Shown here: positions 25,930 through 34,996 of the stretch, piece after piece
How positions within the stretch are numbered: the stretch's first letter is position 1
Layout of the letters: each line of letters opens with the position of its first letter
Source: Fibrobacterota bacterium
GTDB taxonomy: Bacteria; Fibrobacterota; Chitinivibrionia; Chitinivibrionales; Chitinispirillaceae
Reading direction: 5' to 3'
Length of the DNA stretch: 64,000 nt
Assembly (NCBI GenBank): GCA_023436205.1
Contig: JAEZKC010000071.1
Location: 62,001-126,000 of the forward strand
Translations under genes and position numbers: made by a program
Notes under the pieces: model-generated
What the model was told of the DNA's origin: nothing
Database searches by the model: none
Seen by the model: only the letters and a program-made list of their open reading frames with translations

Positions 25930-26341
25930 TTTTTGCGACAAGAGTGGTCAGCAATTTTGATGCGTCGTTTGAAAACTTTTTAGCCACTGAATACACTTCA
26001 TCAGCGATTTCGGCATCGTATATATGAGAAGTATTATTGCGAGCATAATGATATTCCATCCATTTCTCCACATCGAAAATCAAGTGATGCTCTGCAGCCA
26101 GCCTGAAAAGTTCACGTCGGGTAACTCCCTCAACGTAAGAATTACCCATATTCTCTTCAAGCCAGCGCTTGATCATTTTCCAGCACTGCTCGTAAGCGAC
26201 CTCGAAATTCTGTATTACTCCGGACCGTAAAGTAAAAAGCAAATCAGCATCAGATGTAATCACCTCCTGCTGTTCAACCACCAGTAATGACCTGTGAAGA
26301 CCGTTCAGAGATTTTGACAAACTTTCAAGGTCCAGAGGCAT
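25922..26341 (-). CDS. HEPN-domain toxin / nucleotidyltransferase substrate-binding protein (HI0074-like)
   Basis: 139 residues, all-helical. FEVAYEQCWKMIKRWLEE and the RNNTSHIYD segment match the HI0074/HepT family. RNNTSH is the Rx4H motif of HEPN ribonucleases, and the following Y lies where HepT is AMPylated. It precedes its MNT partner. A GGGG ribosome site lies before the ATG. Confidence 0.82.
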   Translation of the reverse strand: MPLDLESLSKSLNGLHRSLLVVEQQEVITSDADLLFTLRSGVIQNFEVAYEQCWKMIKRWLEENMGNSYVEGVTRRELFRLAAEHHLIFDVEKWMEYHYARNNTSHIYDAEIADEVYSVAKKFSNDASKLLTTLVAKND

Positions 26342-26378
26342 CGGGATATCCCCTAATTGGTAAATCAGATTCAGGTAA

Positions 26379-26398
26379 GCGGAGCTAGACAGCTCCGC
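26379..26398 (-). terminator. Hairpin between the AsmA-like gene and the HEPN/MNT pair
   Basis: Perfect 8-bp stem GCGGAGCT/AGCTCCGC with a 4-base loop, 14 bases after the AsmA-like stop. No U-run, so termination would be weak or factor-dependent. Confidence 0.45.
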
Positions 26399-26411
26399 AC
26401 ACGATTTTAAA

Positions 26412-29192
26412 TCAGAACATCTTCTTGAGTTTCTGGGTAGCCTTGTTCTTCAGCTGCTCGCCCTCTTTTTTGAGTTGCTCGGCCTCCTTGCGCAAGTTCT
26501 CCTCCTGAGCCTTTTTCTGAGCTTCGAGAGCAGCTCGCTGCTCCTCAGCCTTCTTGCGAAGCTCCTCTTCGGCCCGAGCTCTCTCCTCGGCCATTTTCTT
26601 CTCCAGCTCTTCTTTGCGCTGATCTACCGCCTGCTGGAGCTTCTGAACAGCCTGCTGCTGCACGCCGGGAGTCTTGGGACCAGTTTGAGTCCCATCCCCC
26701 TCACCGAAACCGCTGAACATCACCTTGGGATCGGCTAACGTTCCCTTGAGCGCCAACTTTAGAGTAACCCTTCCCTCCTTATCCGAAGGAACACCAACAC
26801 CGTCAACAAGCCCTGCCGCACCTTCAAGCTGCGTACCGGAAAGAAGACCTTTCAGCATATTCTTGCCTGAACTCTGCAATGACAGAAGATTACCCGAAAC
26901 TGACTTGGGAAGACGATTTGAAATAGCCATATCCAGATCGGTACCGAAACTCACCGTTCCCTTGCCCATCCAGTCACCTGCCAGATCTGAATTGATTTTG
27001 AGATCCTCGAAAATCGCCTTGCCATCTGCGAAACGGACATCGGCAGAGAGATTTCTGAAATGAATATCATCAACTTTCGTAAACTTATCGATCGCCCCGG
27101 ACATTCTCTTCAGAAGAAGCGTATTTGCGATTCTTCCCTCCCCCACTTTCAAACCAAGATTTCCGGTAATGCTCTGGGTGATCGCTTCAGGAGTACCCCC
27201 GCTTCCGGCCAGTTCGCCCGACACGTTTACTTTTCCAAACAAGCTCTGAGGAAGATTGCGCAATTCCCTGTTAAGTGCGGTTGTAGGTTTGATAAAATCA
27301 CCTGCCACCACCATGAGATTATTCACTTCAACGTTAGCCACATTGAGTTTGTTTGAGAATGAGACATTGCTGATATTGCGCAAATCGGCTTTAAGCACAT
27401 TCTGAATCGTTCCTCCGGCAAGACCGGAACTGACGTTTACATCAGCGACATCGTTCTTGACAGAAACTTTCGTGCTGAAATTATTCATCTCCATTTTCTG
27501 ATAGATTATCTTCTGAGCACTTACCACTCCGTTTACATCCACTCCTGGGAGCGGAGCGATCATGGGACCGCTTTTTTCGGTTTTTCCACTCTGCTCGGGC
27601 TTCTTCTCCGAAGGAGGCATGAACTCATCCACATTCAGCAGGGGTGAATTTACCTTAAAATCAAGATTGGGCCGAACTGCAACGTTCTTTTCATCCTTGA
27701 GCACAAGAGAGAGGAAGTTGCTGACAACGGCCGAAATCGACATTGAAGATTGCCCCATTTTCACAGACAAATCATTAGTAATTGATTTTGAGGTAAGATT
27801 GACCACACCGTTGACCATTGCAGGCTTGCTGAGCGGAGGAACCATAGCATTCACATTCTGCAGATCGATTTTACCATTTACATCAAGTTTTGCAGGATCA
27901 GTGGGATCAGCCTCACCCTTTGCCCTAACATTGGCCTTCAGCATCCCGGAAACAGCCATACCAGGAGGAAGCTGGGCGAAATCCTTTGCATCTGTCAGAT
28001 TTATCGAGGCATCCACAGTCGCATCCACAAGCGGCTTCTTGAAATTGACCACTGAAGCCTTCACATTGACCGGATTTTCCCCGAGCAGAAGCGAAAGACG
28101 CTTTACATCAAGGGTATTGTCTGAAAAATCAATCTGTGCATTTATTGAATTTACAGATTTAGGAAGTGCGGCATACTTCACCATGCCATTCTTGAAAACA
28201 AGCGAACCCTTAACCGGCAGAGGTTTGTTCTCCTCAAAACTTCCCCTTACATTAACAGCCAGTTCGGCCGTTCCGGAACCGGTAAGCTTTGCCACTTCAG
28301 GAGCAAGTTCGACAGGGACTTCGGCCAGAAGATCCTTAAGATCAATGGGATCTGAATTCACGGCAAGATCAAGCACCGGAATACCTTCATTCAGCCCGGT
28401 TACCGTACCGGCCATATTAAGATAGATCTTCTGGAGCGATAGCCTCAGCGAATTTACATCTACCTTACCGGATACCAGATCTGCTTTGACATCATGTGTA
28501 AGAGTAAAGGAAAGATTTGACAGGGGTTTTGAAATCTCTTTTGTCTTAAGGCTGATATTGTTCAATACCAGAGAACCGGTAGTAAGCACATTCCTGAGTT
28601 CCTTGTCAACTGATATCCGCACCTCATGATTGAGCTCCCCGATCTTCACTTCACGCTTTTCTTTATGGTCAAGGTATACTATTTCCCCGCCCTCAATGAG
28701 AAATTTCTTCATGGTGACCGGCACAGGAAGAGCAAGCGGCCCCTCCGAACTTTTCTTTTCCTGAGAGTTGTCTTTTTTTGCAAGAATTGCCATATCATCA
28801 AAATTGAAAGCACCGCTGGTGTCAACTTCCACCAGAATACGCGGCTTCTGCAAAATAACTGCACTAACCTCCGGATAGCCTTTAAACATGGACATCACCG
28901 AAATCTGCACAACGAAATTGTCCAGTTTCACAAAGGGATCGTTCACCAGAAACCCTTCACGACTGGTGTTTGATACCTCAAAGCCCGAAAGAGTGATTCC
29001 AAGCACCGGGTAGATGCTGATCTTTGCCCTTTCCACTTTGATTTTTCTGCCCAGCACAGGCTCCAGCTGAGAAACCGCCAGATCCTTGATCTTTTCAGGT
29101 GGAAACATGGCAAAAAAGGTGACCAGCCCGGCAGCAAGCAGGATGACCAGGGTTACAACAGTAATCACAGCGAATCTGAAAACTTTATTCAT
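26412..29192 (-). CDS. AsmA-family protein with charged C-terminal coiled coil
   Basis: 926 residues. One N-terminal membrane helix (FAVITVVTLVILLAAGLVTFF) is followed by the AsmA start pattern (DLAVSQLEPVLGRKIKVERA, SIYPVLGITLSGFEV) and a long periplasmic beta-repeat region of the bridge-like lipid-transfer type, including the AsmA_2-like stretch IANTLLLKRMSGAIDKFTKV. AsmA-like proteins are thought to carry phospholipids or maintain the outer membrane. The last ~85 residues are a Lys/Glu/Gln/Ala coiled coil (EKKMAEERARAEEELRKKAE), an unusual addition that ends KLKKMF. Confidence 0.88.
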   Translation of the reverse strand: MNKVFRFAVITVVTLVILLAAGLVTFFAMFPPEKIKDLAVSQLEPVLGRKIKVERAKISIYPVLGITLSGFEVSNTSREGFLVNDPFVKLDNFVVQISVMSMFKGYPEVSAVILQKPRILVEVDTSGAFNFDDMAILAKKDNSQEKKSSEGPLALPVPVTMKKFLIEGGEIVYLDHKEKREVKIGELNHEVRISVDKELRNVLTTGSLVLNNISLKTKEISKPLSNLSFTLTHDVKADLVSGKVDVNSLRLSLQKIYLNMAGTVTGLNEGIPVLDLAVNSDPIDLKDLLAEVPVELAPEVAKLTGSGTAELAVNVRGSFEENKPLPVKGSLVFKNGMVKYAALPKSVNSINAQIDFSDNTLDVKRLSLLLGENPVNVKASVVNFKKPLVDATVDASINLTDAKDFAQLPPGMAVSGMLKANVRAKGEADPTDPAKLDVNGKIDLQNVNAMVPPLSKPAMVNGVVNLTSKSITNDLSVKMGQSSMSISAVVSNFLSLVLKDEKNVAVRPNLDFKVNSPLLNVDEFMPPSEKKPEQSGKTEKSGPMIAPLPGVDVNGVVSAQKIIYQKMEMNNFSTKVSVKNDVADVNVSSGLAGGTIQNVLKADLRNISNVSFSNKLNVANVEVNNLMVVAGDFIKPTTALNRELRNLPQSLFGKVNVSGELAGSGGTPEAITQSITGNLGLKVGEGRIANTLLLKRMSGAIDKFTKVDDIHFRNLSADVRFADGKAIFEDLKINSDLAGDWMGKGTVSFGTDLDMAISNRLPKSVSGNLLSLQSSGKNMLKGLLSGTQLEGAAGLVDGVGVPSDKEGRVTLKLALKGTLADPKVMFSGFGEGDGTQTGPKTPGVQQQAVQKLQQAVDQRKEELEKKMAEERARAEEELRKKAEEQRAALEAQKKAQEENLRKEAEQLKKEGEQLKNKATQKLKKMF

Positions 29193-29512
29193 GAGACCGA
29201 CTCCGGTGAGGGTTTTGTGTAGATAGGAAATATAGTATTTGCCTCAGGAGCGGAAGACCTGACATTGACGGTACGGAACTGGATTGAGGCCGAGTTACAG
29301 CCTTGAATTTTGTTAACGGCGAAGACGCCTTGCAGGTCACCGCGCCCATCTCACGCATTGCAGCGGCTGATACAGTAGTCATCAGAGTGTATCAATCACG
29401 ACACGCGGATGTGGAATGGAATATTGAGGACTGTTAACCGTTTCAAACTGGATGGTCAACGGGGGTTAATGAACTGATTTCAATGCAGGATAACCGGGGG
29501 CCGACCCCGGGA
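29193..29512. other. 320-base gap without a recognised gene
   Basis: Lies between the AsmA-like start and the end of the M48 gene. It holds a GC-rich hairpin CCGGGG/CCCCGG (29494-29510) just past the M48 stop, possibly its terminator. It also holds a short plus-strand frame reading LNFVNGEDALQVTAPISRI and ending WNIEDC (about 29306-29440), with no start context. I recognise neither a gene nor an RNA. Confidence 0.4.
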
Positions 29513-30328
29513 TCAGTGGATAAGGTTGCGAATGGCGACGTATTCAGCCTCAAACATGGCGGAGTCTGCAGAAGGAACGTTTGAAGTTTTGCTTATGACG
29601 TTCTGGACTTTCGTGATCCGTTCGCTTGTATTGGGGTGCGTGGAGAAGGACTGGAAAATTTTTGGCTGCTCCCCGTAGGTATTCTTGAGTGTGGTGAGAA
29701 AGTTTTTCATGCCGACTGGATTAATTCCAGACTGGGTGGTGTATGCAACAGAGCAGCTGTCGGCTTCAAATTCGTTATCCCGACTGAACTTCAGAAAAAC
29801 CAGATTTGTAAGTAATCCACTTAATGCAGCAGCAAGGGAAGCGCTGTCTGAAAAGACCACATCTTGCGCCTTTTCTGCAAGGACCGCCTTGGTGAGGGCA
29901 TTGGCACTGTGATAGTTGGTGACATGTGCAATTTCGTGAGCAAGTACACCAGCTAATTCGGCTTTATCTTTCGCTGCTTTTAGCAATCCGGTATATACGA
30001 AAACATGTCCGCCCGGGATGGCAAAAGCATTAAGCAAGGTATCGTCAATCACTTCAAAAGAGAAATCTATGTCCCGGTCGTCTTGATTACGGGCGATTTG
30101 CTGGCCCAGGTTTCTCACGTACTGAATTACTTCCGAGCTGCCGGCATCTGTGTACTTGGGATAATTCTTGTCATCAGCCATTATCTGCCGTTTAAGCTGA
30201 TTTCCCCAGGCAATTTCATCTTCATCGCTGAGGAGAAAAGGTCGGATGGCATTGGTGACACCATCACAGGTAAGAAAAAGAAAACAAAAAAGAGGGAGAA
30301 ATAAAAAAGATGTTTTCCTTGTTATCAT
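29513..30328 (-). CDS. M48-family metalloprotease, secreted, possible lipoprotein
   Basis: 271 residues from the ATG at 30328, chosen for its GGGAGGAAT ribosome site and hydrophobic leader (SFLFLPLFCFLFLTCDG). The Cys at 21 could be lipidated, though the lipobox (FLTC) is not canonical. Landmarks are AIPGGHVFVYTGLL, the zinc motif HEIAH in AGVLAHEIAHVTNYHS, the third ligand in EFEADSCSVAY, and STHPNTSERI. This is the BepA/LoiP-like plan, a periplasmic protease for damaged outer-membrane proteins. Last gene of the long minus-strand envelope cluster. Confidence 0.92.
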   Translation of the reverse strand: MITRKTSFLFLPLFCFLFLTCDGVTNAIRPFLLSDEDEIAWGNQLKRQIMADDKNYPKYTDAGSSEVIQYVRNLGQQIARNQDDRDIDFSFEVIDDTLLNAFAIPGGHVFVYTGLLKAAKDKAELAGVLAHEIAHVTNYHSANALTKAVLAEKAQDVVFSDSASLAAALSGLLTNLVFLKFSRDNEFEADSCSVAYTTQSGINPVGMKNFLTTLKNTYGEQPKIFQSFSTHPNTSERITKVQNVISKTSNVPSADSAMFEAEYVAIRNLIH

Positions 30329-30350
30329 TTTTATTCCTCCCGTCAGTTTT

Positions 30351-30377
30351 GACTGGTGCAGCACAGCCGCACCAGTC
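30351..30377 (-). terminator. Intergenic hairpin between the lipoprotein and M48 genes
   Basis: Perfect 9-bp stem GACTGGTGC/GCACCAGTC with a 9-base loop; no U-run follows. More likely an mRNA-stabilising or processing hairpin that tunes M48 expression than a complete terminator. Confidence 0.45.
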
Positions 30378-30387
30378 TGATTCTGTA

Positions 30388-31296
30388 TTACCGAGCAAAC
30401 TTGATAGTAGCTGTACCAGTTGAAGAAGTGGAAACAGTTTCCATACGCAGCAGAGCGTAGGCACCTGTGTCGGTTTTGACTACAAACACGCTGTTGGCAG
30501 CACAATTTTCACGACCAGTTGAAGATGCCAGTGAGGCATTGAACAGTGCCTGAATTTCAGCTTTTGTGGTTATTGCATCAAAATCCACAAGAAACACTTC
30601 ATGGAACTGAGTGGCATTGGGGCTGACCCAATTTTCAAAAACAGCAATATTGCTGCTGTTCTTGGCATAGACAGGGGTCATAAGAACAGGGCTGTTTCGA
30701 GTAGCAGAGAAGGTGTATACCAAATCCACACCTGAATTAGCCTTGATAGCATCTGTAGCAAGCATCACTTTACCGGCATCCAGGTCAAAGGATGAGCCGA
30801 TTGTATTACTGCCATGTCCTGCAACGGTAACCGTGGTATCCTTCAGATCAGGAGTTACGACCACATTACCATTCTTAACCTGGAAGCTCTTCTCGATGGA
30901 CGTGATTTCGCCATTCACTTCACCGGAAATCTTCAGATTGTATGTACCGGAAGTCAGTGAGGTTGAGGTGGCAGTAATAGTGGCATTCTGATCCTTCAAG
31001 TTGACTTTAGACTTGCCGATGGGGGTAACAAAAGTAAGGAATGAAAAACTGCTGGTAACGTTTGCCTGTGAACTGTTGTAAACGGTGAACTGGATATTGG
31101 TAATCTCGGCATTGGCTTCCATAATACCTTCAATTGGAACACCACCACTTGCACCGCTTCCCACCCGAACGGTATCTGTAACCAGTACGTCCTTGAAGCT
31201 GATGCCGTTATCTTCCTCTGTTCCGCCGTCCAGCAAGCAACCATTGATCAACAACGCAGTAGCCATCCCGGCAATCGCCAGAACTTTCTTCATCAT
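30388..31296 (-). CDS. Secreted lipoprotein of unknown function
   Basis: 302 residues with a clear type II signal: MMKKVLAIAGMATALLINGC, lipobox LINGC (Cys20), then a negatively charged linker. The mature part is beta-rich, Thr/Ser/Val-rich and probably two Ig-like domains (ITNIQFTVYNSSQANVTSSF; GTYNLKISGEVNGEITSIEK) plus a C-terminal domain with two cysteines. Not recognised by name. It has its own promoter with an operator-like palindrome (31338-31366), and an AAGGAGGAGG ribosome site. M48 probably shares its transcript. Confidence 0.75.
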   Translation of the reverse strand: MMKKVLAIAGMATALLINGCLLDGGTEEDNGISFKDVLVTDTVRVGSGASGGVPIEGIMEANAEITNIQFTVYNSSQANVTSSFSFLTFVTPIGKSKVNLKDQNATITATSTSLTSGTYNLKISGEVNGEITSIEKSFQVKNGNVVVTPDLKDTTVTVAGHGSNTIGSSFDLDAGKVMLATDAIKANSGVDLVYTFSATRNSPVLMTPVYAKNSSNIAVFENWVSPNATQFHEVFLVDFDAITTKAEIQALFNASLASSTGRENCAANSVFVVKTDTGAYALLRMETVSTSSTGTATIKFAR

Positions 31297-31337
31297 AAAA
31301 GCCTCCTCCTTTAAGGGGTTTTGTTTAGAAATAGATT

Positions 31338-31366
31338 TCTATAATTGAGCGGTAAAATTACCGCAA
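31338..31366 (-). promoter_or_regulatory. Promoter of the lipoprotein-M48 unit with overlapping palindromes
   Basis: Minus strand TTGCGG, 17-base spacer, TATAGA, about 40 bases before the ATG. A perfect 7-2-7 palindrome GCGGTAATTTTACCGC (31349-31364) covers the -35 and spacer. A second perfect 7-2-7 palindrome TAGAAATCTATTTCTA (31326-31341) covers the -10 and start region. Their centres are 23 bases apart. The positions suggest repressor binding. Confidence 0.5.
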
Positions 31367-31423
31367 ACTTCCCATTTCGATTAATAATACAATTGTACAC
31401 TGGCAAAACGCAAGCTCGTTGCA

Positions 31424-32902
31424 TTATTTAAATGAATAATGGAACAGGAACTTTTTTTCGCCCTTTTTGACCTCAATACCCCTGTATTCCCTTACCCCCA
31501 TCAGGTTACCGTAGCGATCGTGCACATTGACCAGAAAGTCATGTTTTCCTGGCTGCACCGGCATACGTAACAGATGAATTTCCTGAGGCAGAAGAAAGCA
31601 GGAACGGATATCGGCACGTTCAAGCTGATCTGTAAGCACATCGGTTCCCAAGTTTAGAAGCAGATTCGCCACCGGGCTGTCGGTGCGCATCTCCGCCTTG
31701 GCCCTCTGGGCGGCAATGGTGCGCAGAACCACTCTCACCACCGTACGGGTCATCATGGAATTCCAGTTATCCTGTAGCGCTTTTTTGGCCTGCAGATTTA
31801 AGTCGTTGATTTTTACCGATCTTATCGTGGCATTTGAGCCCTGCTGCACCGTAAAATAGGATGCTCTGGAGGGAAAAGTGGCCACTTCCGGCATGGCAAA
31901 CTTTATATGTATGGTAGTACCGGACTGGGTTTTCTGACCTCTGGCCGCCTTCTGATACTCCGAAGCAGGTAGTGACGGTGCCGGAAAATTCTCAGAAACC
32001 ATTCTTCCGTCAGGTCCCACTGTGCTCACCATCAGCATACCATCTTTTATATAGGTGCCCGACCAGCTCTTTTCCTGAAGTGTAGGCCCTTTTCCGGCAT
32101 AGCCCACCAGAATTATTTCTGACTCATCTTTGCCGGCATTCCACTCGATCTCACCCTGAGGCGCCCTGATCCCCAAAATAGCGGTATCAGATTCCCTCCC
32201 TCCGGAGACCAGCCGATTGTAAGCATATTCCCTTACCTCTTCGGGCAGATTTACCGGACCCTTTTTGTATGCCTGCACCGACTTGAAAAGGGATATAAGA
32301 GAGTTATCGGTCTCTCCCAACTCTTCATAAGCAATGGAGGAAAGCAGATGAAACATTCCGTCAGTATGATACTTGTTAGTATTTGCCCCCTTGCGTTCCC
32401 ATTCATTGAACTGAAGCTGCACGCTGCGACTTTCCACCAGAGCCTCATCCACTTTGCCGAGAGCTAAAAAATTCAAAGCGATTATCTGGTGAATCAGAAC
32501 AAGTTCATAGGGTTTGGCCCGATAAGGCCTGATGTTATCGTTTGTAAGAAGTGCCGCAGATTCGTTTGTTATGGAACGGGCAAAGAGATCATCGTTTATT
32601 TCTACAGCCTTGAGCAGATAGGCATTACTTGAATCGTATTGCCCGGCATAATGGTAGAGAACACCCATGTCCATGTGGTAAAGGAGAGCATTTCTCTTGC
32701 CGTAAAGCTCCTTCTGATTCTGGCGGACAAGAGACACTGCAGAGATGAAATCTTCCGAGGCTACCGCATCGGCCAGTTTCTTCTGGCGAAGGAGAGCACT
32801 GCTGGCACAGGACATGAGCAAAGTGCAAAGCACAAGCGGTACTAATGTGCGAAGTCCGCGCCATATACAGGTTCTGAAGGTGGAGCTATTGTCGCAAGAC
32901 AA
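31424..32902 (-). CDS. TPR-containing lipoprotein, COG3014-like
   Basis: 492 residues from the TTG at 32902 (AAAGGGA upstream). The open frame runs to an ATG at 32989, but then the lipoprotein signal (LRTLVPLVLCTLLMSCASS) would be buried about 50 residues in. Cys after LLMS is the lipidation site. TPR-like helices follow (YHMDMGVLYHYAGQYDSSNAYL, LIHQIIALNFLALGKVDEAL), then a beta-rich region (EIILVGYAGKGPTLQEKSWSG) and the C-terminal PVQPGKHDFLVNVHDRYGN. In other genomes this family neighbours LpoB-like lipoproteins, as here. Exact role unknown; start uncertain. Confidence 0.75.
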   Translation of the reverse strand: MSCDNSSTFRTCIWRGLRTLVPLVLCTLLMSCASSALLRQKKLADAVASEDFISAVSLVRQNQKELYGKRNALLYHMDMGVLYHYAGQYDSSNAYLLKAVEINDDLFARSITNESAALLTNDNIRPYRAKPYELVLIHQIIALNFLALGKVDEALVESRSVQLQFNEWERKGANTNKYHTDGMFHLLSSIAYEELGETDNSLISLFKSVQAYKKGPVNLPEEVREYAYNRLVSGGRESDTAILGIRAPQGEIEWNAGKDESEIILVGYAGKGPTLQEKSWSGTYIKDGMLMVSTVGPDGRMVSENFPAPSLPASEYQKAARGQKTQSGTTIHIKFAMPEVATFPSRASYFTVQQGSNATIRSVKINDLNLQAKKALQDNWNSMMTRTVVRVVLRTIAAQRAKAEMRTDSPVANLLLNLGTDVLTDQLERADIRSCFLLPQEIHLLRMPVQPGKHDFLVNVHDRYGNLMGVREYRGIEVKKGEKKFLFHYSFK

Positions 32903-33049
32903 CGTGGAGTCCCTTTCTACTGACCCCACCCTTGCGGGTTGGGGTTCTGCTCTCTGCCAATCGTGTACTCGAAAGACATTCTCGTACATGTCTTTACAGA
33001 ATCCCTGCTATAAAACCCAGCCGGGATAACATCAGTTGTCAAATCACCT

Positions 33050-33643
33050 TTAAAACTTGGTTGTTGCCCTCTCCACGTACTTTTTAATCTTCTTCTCACC
33101 GATCCACACCTTCATATTACTCTCGAGATCGACAAGTTCCATATTGACTTGATAATAAATAACCGCTTTACGTCCTTCCTGATCGACAATGGCATTTATT
33201 GAACCGATCATCATCAAGTCGGCTCCGCTTTCCTCGCCCTGAGATTTACGAGTGTAGACAGAAGCATTTTCCTGCTGATCGGCACGTTCTTCACGAATCT
33301 GTTCGCGTTCGCTTTTGGTGGCCACAAAGTTGACCTTGCCGGAATTGAGAAGTGCGCGTTCCATATCTTTAGTAAAAGTTTCCACATTGATGTGCTCGTG
33401 GCTGCGGTTTGTCACCTTGCCCACGATCACTGTCGGGCGCTGATTGGTGCTTTCCCATTTATAGAGCCATCTCTGGTTGAGAGCATCTTTAATCATCTCA
33501 TCGGCAACCAGACGAGAATCGGTGTCATTCCATTTGCCCGAAAGATCAACAGTGGAGTCGCTCTGGATGCGAGTCACCTTGGTCGAGCAGCCTACAGTCA
33601 TAAGCAGAGCCAGGATACTTAAAGAAAGAACAACTTTACGCAT
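33050..33643 (-). CDS. lpoB: LpoB-like outer-membrane lipoprotein (penicillin-binding protein activator family)
   Basis: 197 residues from the ATG at 33643 (GGGAGGAATT ribosome site); the longer frame from 33697 adds an N-tail ahead of the signal. Signal with lipobox LMTVGCSTK (Cys19). The domain DLSGKWNDTDSRLVADEMIKDAL, RPTVIVGKVTNRSHEHINVE, ADLMMIGSINAI and VNMELVDLESNMKVWIGEKK follows the LpoB/YcfM pattern. LpoB in E. coli spans the periplasm to activate PBP1b. That this protein does the same here is inference. Confidence 0.82.
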   Translation of the reverse strand: MRKVVLSLSILALLMTVGCSTKVTRIQSDSTVDLSGKWNDTDSRLVADEMIKDALNQRWLYKWESTNQRPTVIVGKVTNRSHEHINVETFTKDMERALLNSGKVNFVATKSEREQIREERADQQENASVYTRKSQGEESGADLMMIGSINAIVDQEGRKAVIYYQVNMELVDLESNMKVWIGEKKIKKYVERATTKF

Positions 33644-33726
33644 AATTCCTCCCGAATCAGTTACAGTTTTCAGTGTGACAGTTTGCGGTTGCAGCATAAC
33701 AAAATACTTCCCGCCGCTCTATAAGC

Positions 33727-34287
33727 CTATTTTGCGGCACAGACCACTGCCTTCTGCTGCTTGACCCAGACCTGAGCCCGCTGCTTGGCATCGGCAGCAG
33801 CCGCATCGGCCGTTGAGAAATAGTATTTACGGTTTGAACGTCCGGCGTAAATATCGCCATCCCCGCTGTTGGAGTCAAACCGCTTGCTCTGCTTGATACT
33901 TCTTTCGACTACCTTCATGACCGGTTCCTGCCCCTGAATGGAGCTTGTAGTGACAATCATGAGCACTTTCTGGTGAAGCATGTAATTAATCACCACTGAT
34001 GCCGAATAGGTCTTCACAAAGTCATTTTTTGCCGGATCCCCGTTTATCTCCTTGAGGTACACCGACTGAGAGCTCACTTCCGCTTCAAGCTCCTGAGGTG
34101 AGGGAAGAGACTCGATGCACTCCTCGAGAATGCGTTCCTTCAGGTCGGAAGATCCATCGGCGGTAGACTGACCATGAATTATGGTGACGTTCTTGTTTTC
34201 CGTTACCGACTTGCCCTCAGTCTGGGCCCAGGCCCCAAAGGCCAGCAGTCCACATGACAGCACCGAAATCATTAATGTTCTTTTCAT
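33727..34287 (-). CDS. Secreted protein of unknown function in the LpoB-COG3014 cluster
   Basis: 186 residues from the ATG at 34287, preceded by GGAG; an ATG four codons upstream is possible. Signal peptide MKRTLMISVLSCGLLAFGAWA. The mature part is mixed alpha/beta with LKERILEECIESLPSPQELE, YSASVVINYMLHQKVLMIVT and a helical C-terminus. I do not recognise the family with confidence; its position suggests an envelope or wall role alongside the next gene. Confidence 0.65.
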   Translation of the reverse strand: MKRTLMISVLSCGLLAFGAWAQTEGKSVTENKNVTIIHGQSTADGSSDLKERILEECIESLPSPQELEAEVSSQSVYLKEINGDPAKNDFVKTYSASVVINYMLHQKVLMIVTTSSIQGQEPVMKVVERSIKQSKRFDSNSGDGDIYAGRSNRKYYFSTADAAAADAKQRAQVWVKQQKAVVCAAK

Positions 34288-34326
34288 AACCATCTCCATG
34301 AAAACTGTTTATTTGGAAAGGCAGTT

Positions 34327-34890
34327 CTATTCGTTATAGTTAAGTTTGCGCACTTTTCTCAGCTTATCGGTAAACATCACGCCCATATCAAAGCCGGCTC
34401 CATGGTCCCGCGATTCGTTCAGCATTACTACATAAGGGATGCGGAGTCTAACCTGTACCGATTCGGTTATATCCACCATAAAACCCACATGTGCTGAAGC
34501 AGAAGGTGCAAAATTCTTGTTGAAATCATCCGTCTTCTCGAAGTAGTGCCCGCCGATTCCAAAACCGAAGAAGGGACGGAAACTGGAGGATGAGAGTAGA
34601 AAATCGAACCCTGCATCCAAACCGAAATCGTTATCTGGTGCATACCAGTTCATATCCAGAAAAAGAGCAGTGTATTCCTGAAACTGCCAGGTATTGATGA
34701 ATGAAAGCTTCAGGAAACGGGTTTTGTAGGTCTCAAACTCCTCGTTGAGAGGAAGCATGGCCCCGGCACCGATTCCGCCTGCATAGATTTTTAAAGGAGA
34801 GGTTTTAACACCCTGCTCGGAAGGATCTCCCGCCAAAGCAACCTGAGCTACAACAGCCATCAAAAGCAAACTTGCAACTATTTTTTTCAT
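34327..34890 (-). CDS. Small outer-membrane beta-barrel protein
   Basis: 187 residues from the ATG at 34890 (GAGGATGGT upstream); the frame upstream to 35013 is not supported. Signal MKKIVASLLLMAVVAQVALA, then alternating aromatic/Gly strands (YAGGIGAGAMLPL, YTALFLDMNWYAPDNDFG, FRPFFGFGIGGHYFEK, VQVRLRIPYVVML) typical of an 8-strand barrel. Its strand style resembles the C-terminal domain of the caspase-like protein encoded just upstream (FRMFAGIGPGFWYD; LELRAQIPFTFLF), suggesting shared ancestry or pairing. Confidence 0.72.
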   Translation of the reverse strand: MKKIVASLLLMAVVAQVALAGDPSEQGVKTSPLKIYAGGIGAGAMLPLNEEFETYKTRFLKLSFINTWQFQEYTALFLDMNWYAPDNDFGLDAGFDFLLSSSSFRPFFGFGIGGHYFEKTDDFNKNFAPSASAHVGFMVDITESVQVRLRIPYVVMLNESRDHGAGFDMGVMFTDKLRKVRKLNYNE

Positions 34891-34996
34891 ACCATCCTCA
34901 CGTGGATAAGTGGTGGTTTGTTTGTGTTCTGATAATAAGACGCGCACAAAGCAGAGAAGCGCTACGGTGCTATTATTTTTTTTTAATGAACCTTCA

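Noticed and set aside
27562..28425. 287-residue plus-strand open frame
   Set aside because: Lies wholly antisense to the AsmA-like gene; Ser/Thr/Phe-rich composition is the mirror of the Lys/Glu/Val-rich sense strand and no ribosome site or family is visible.
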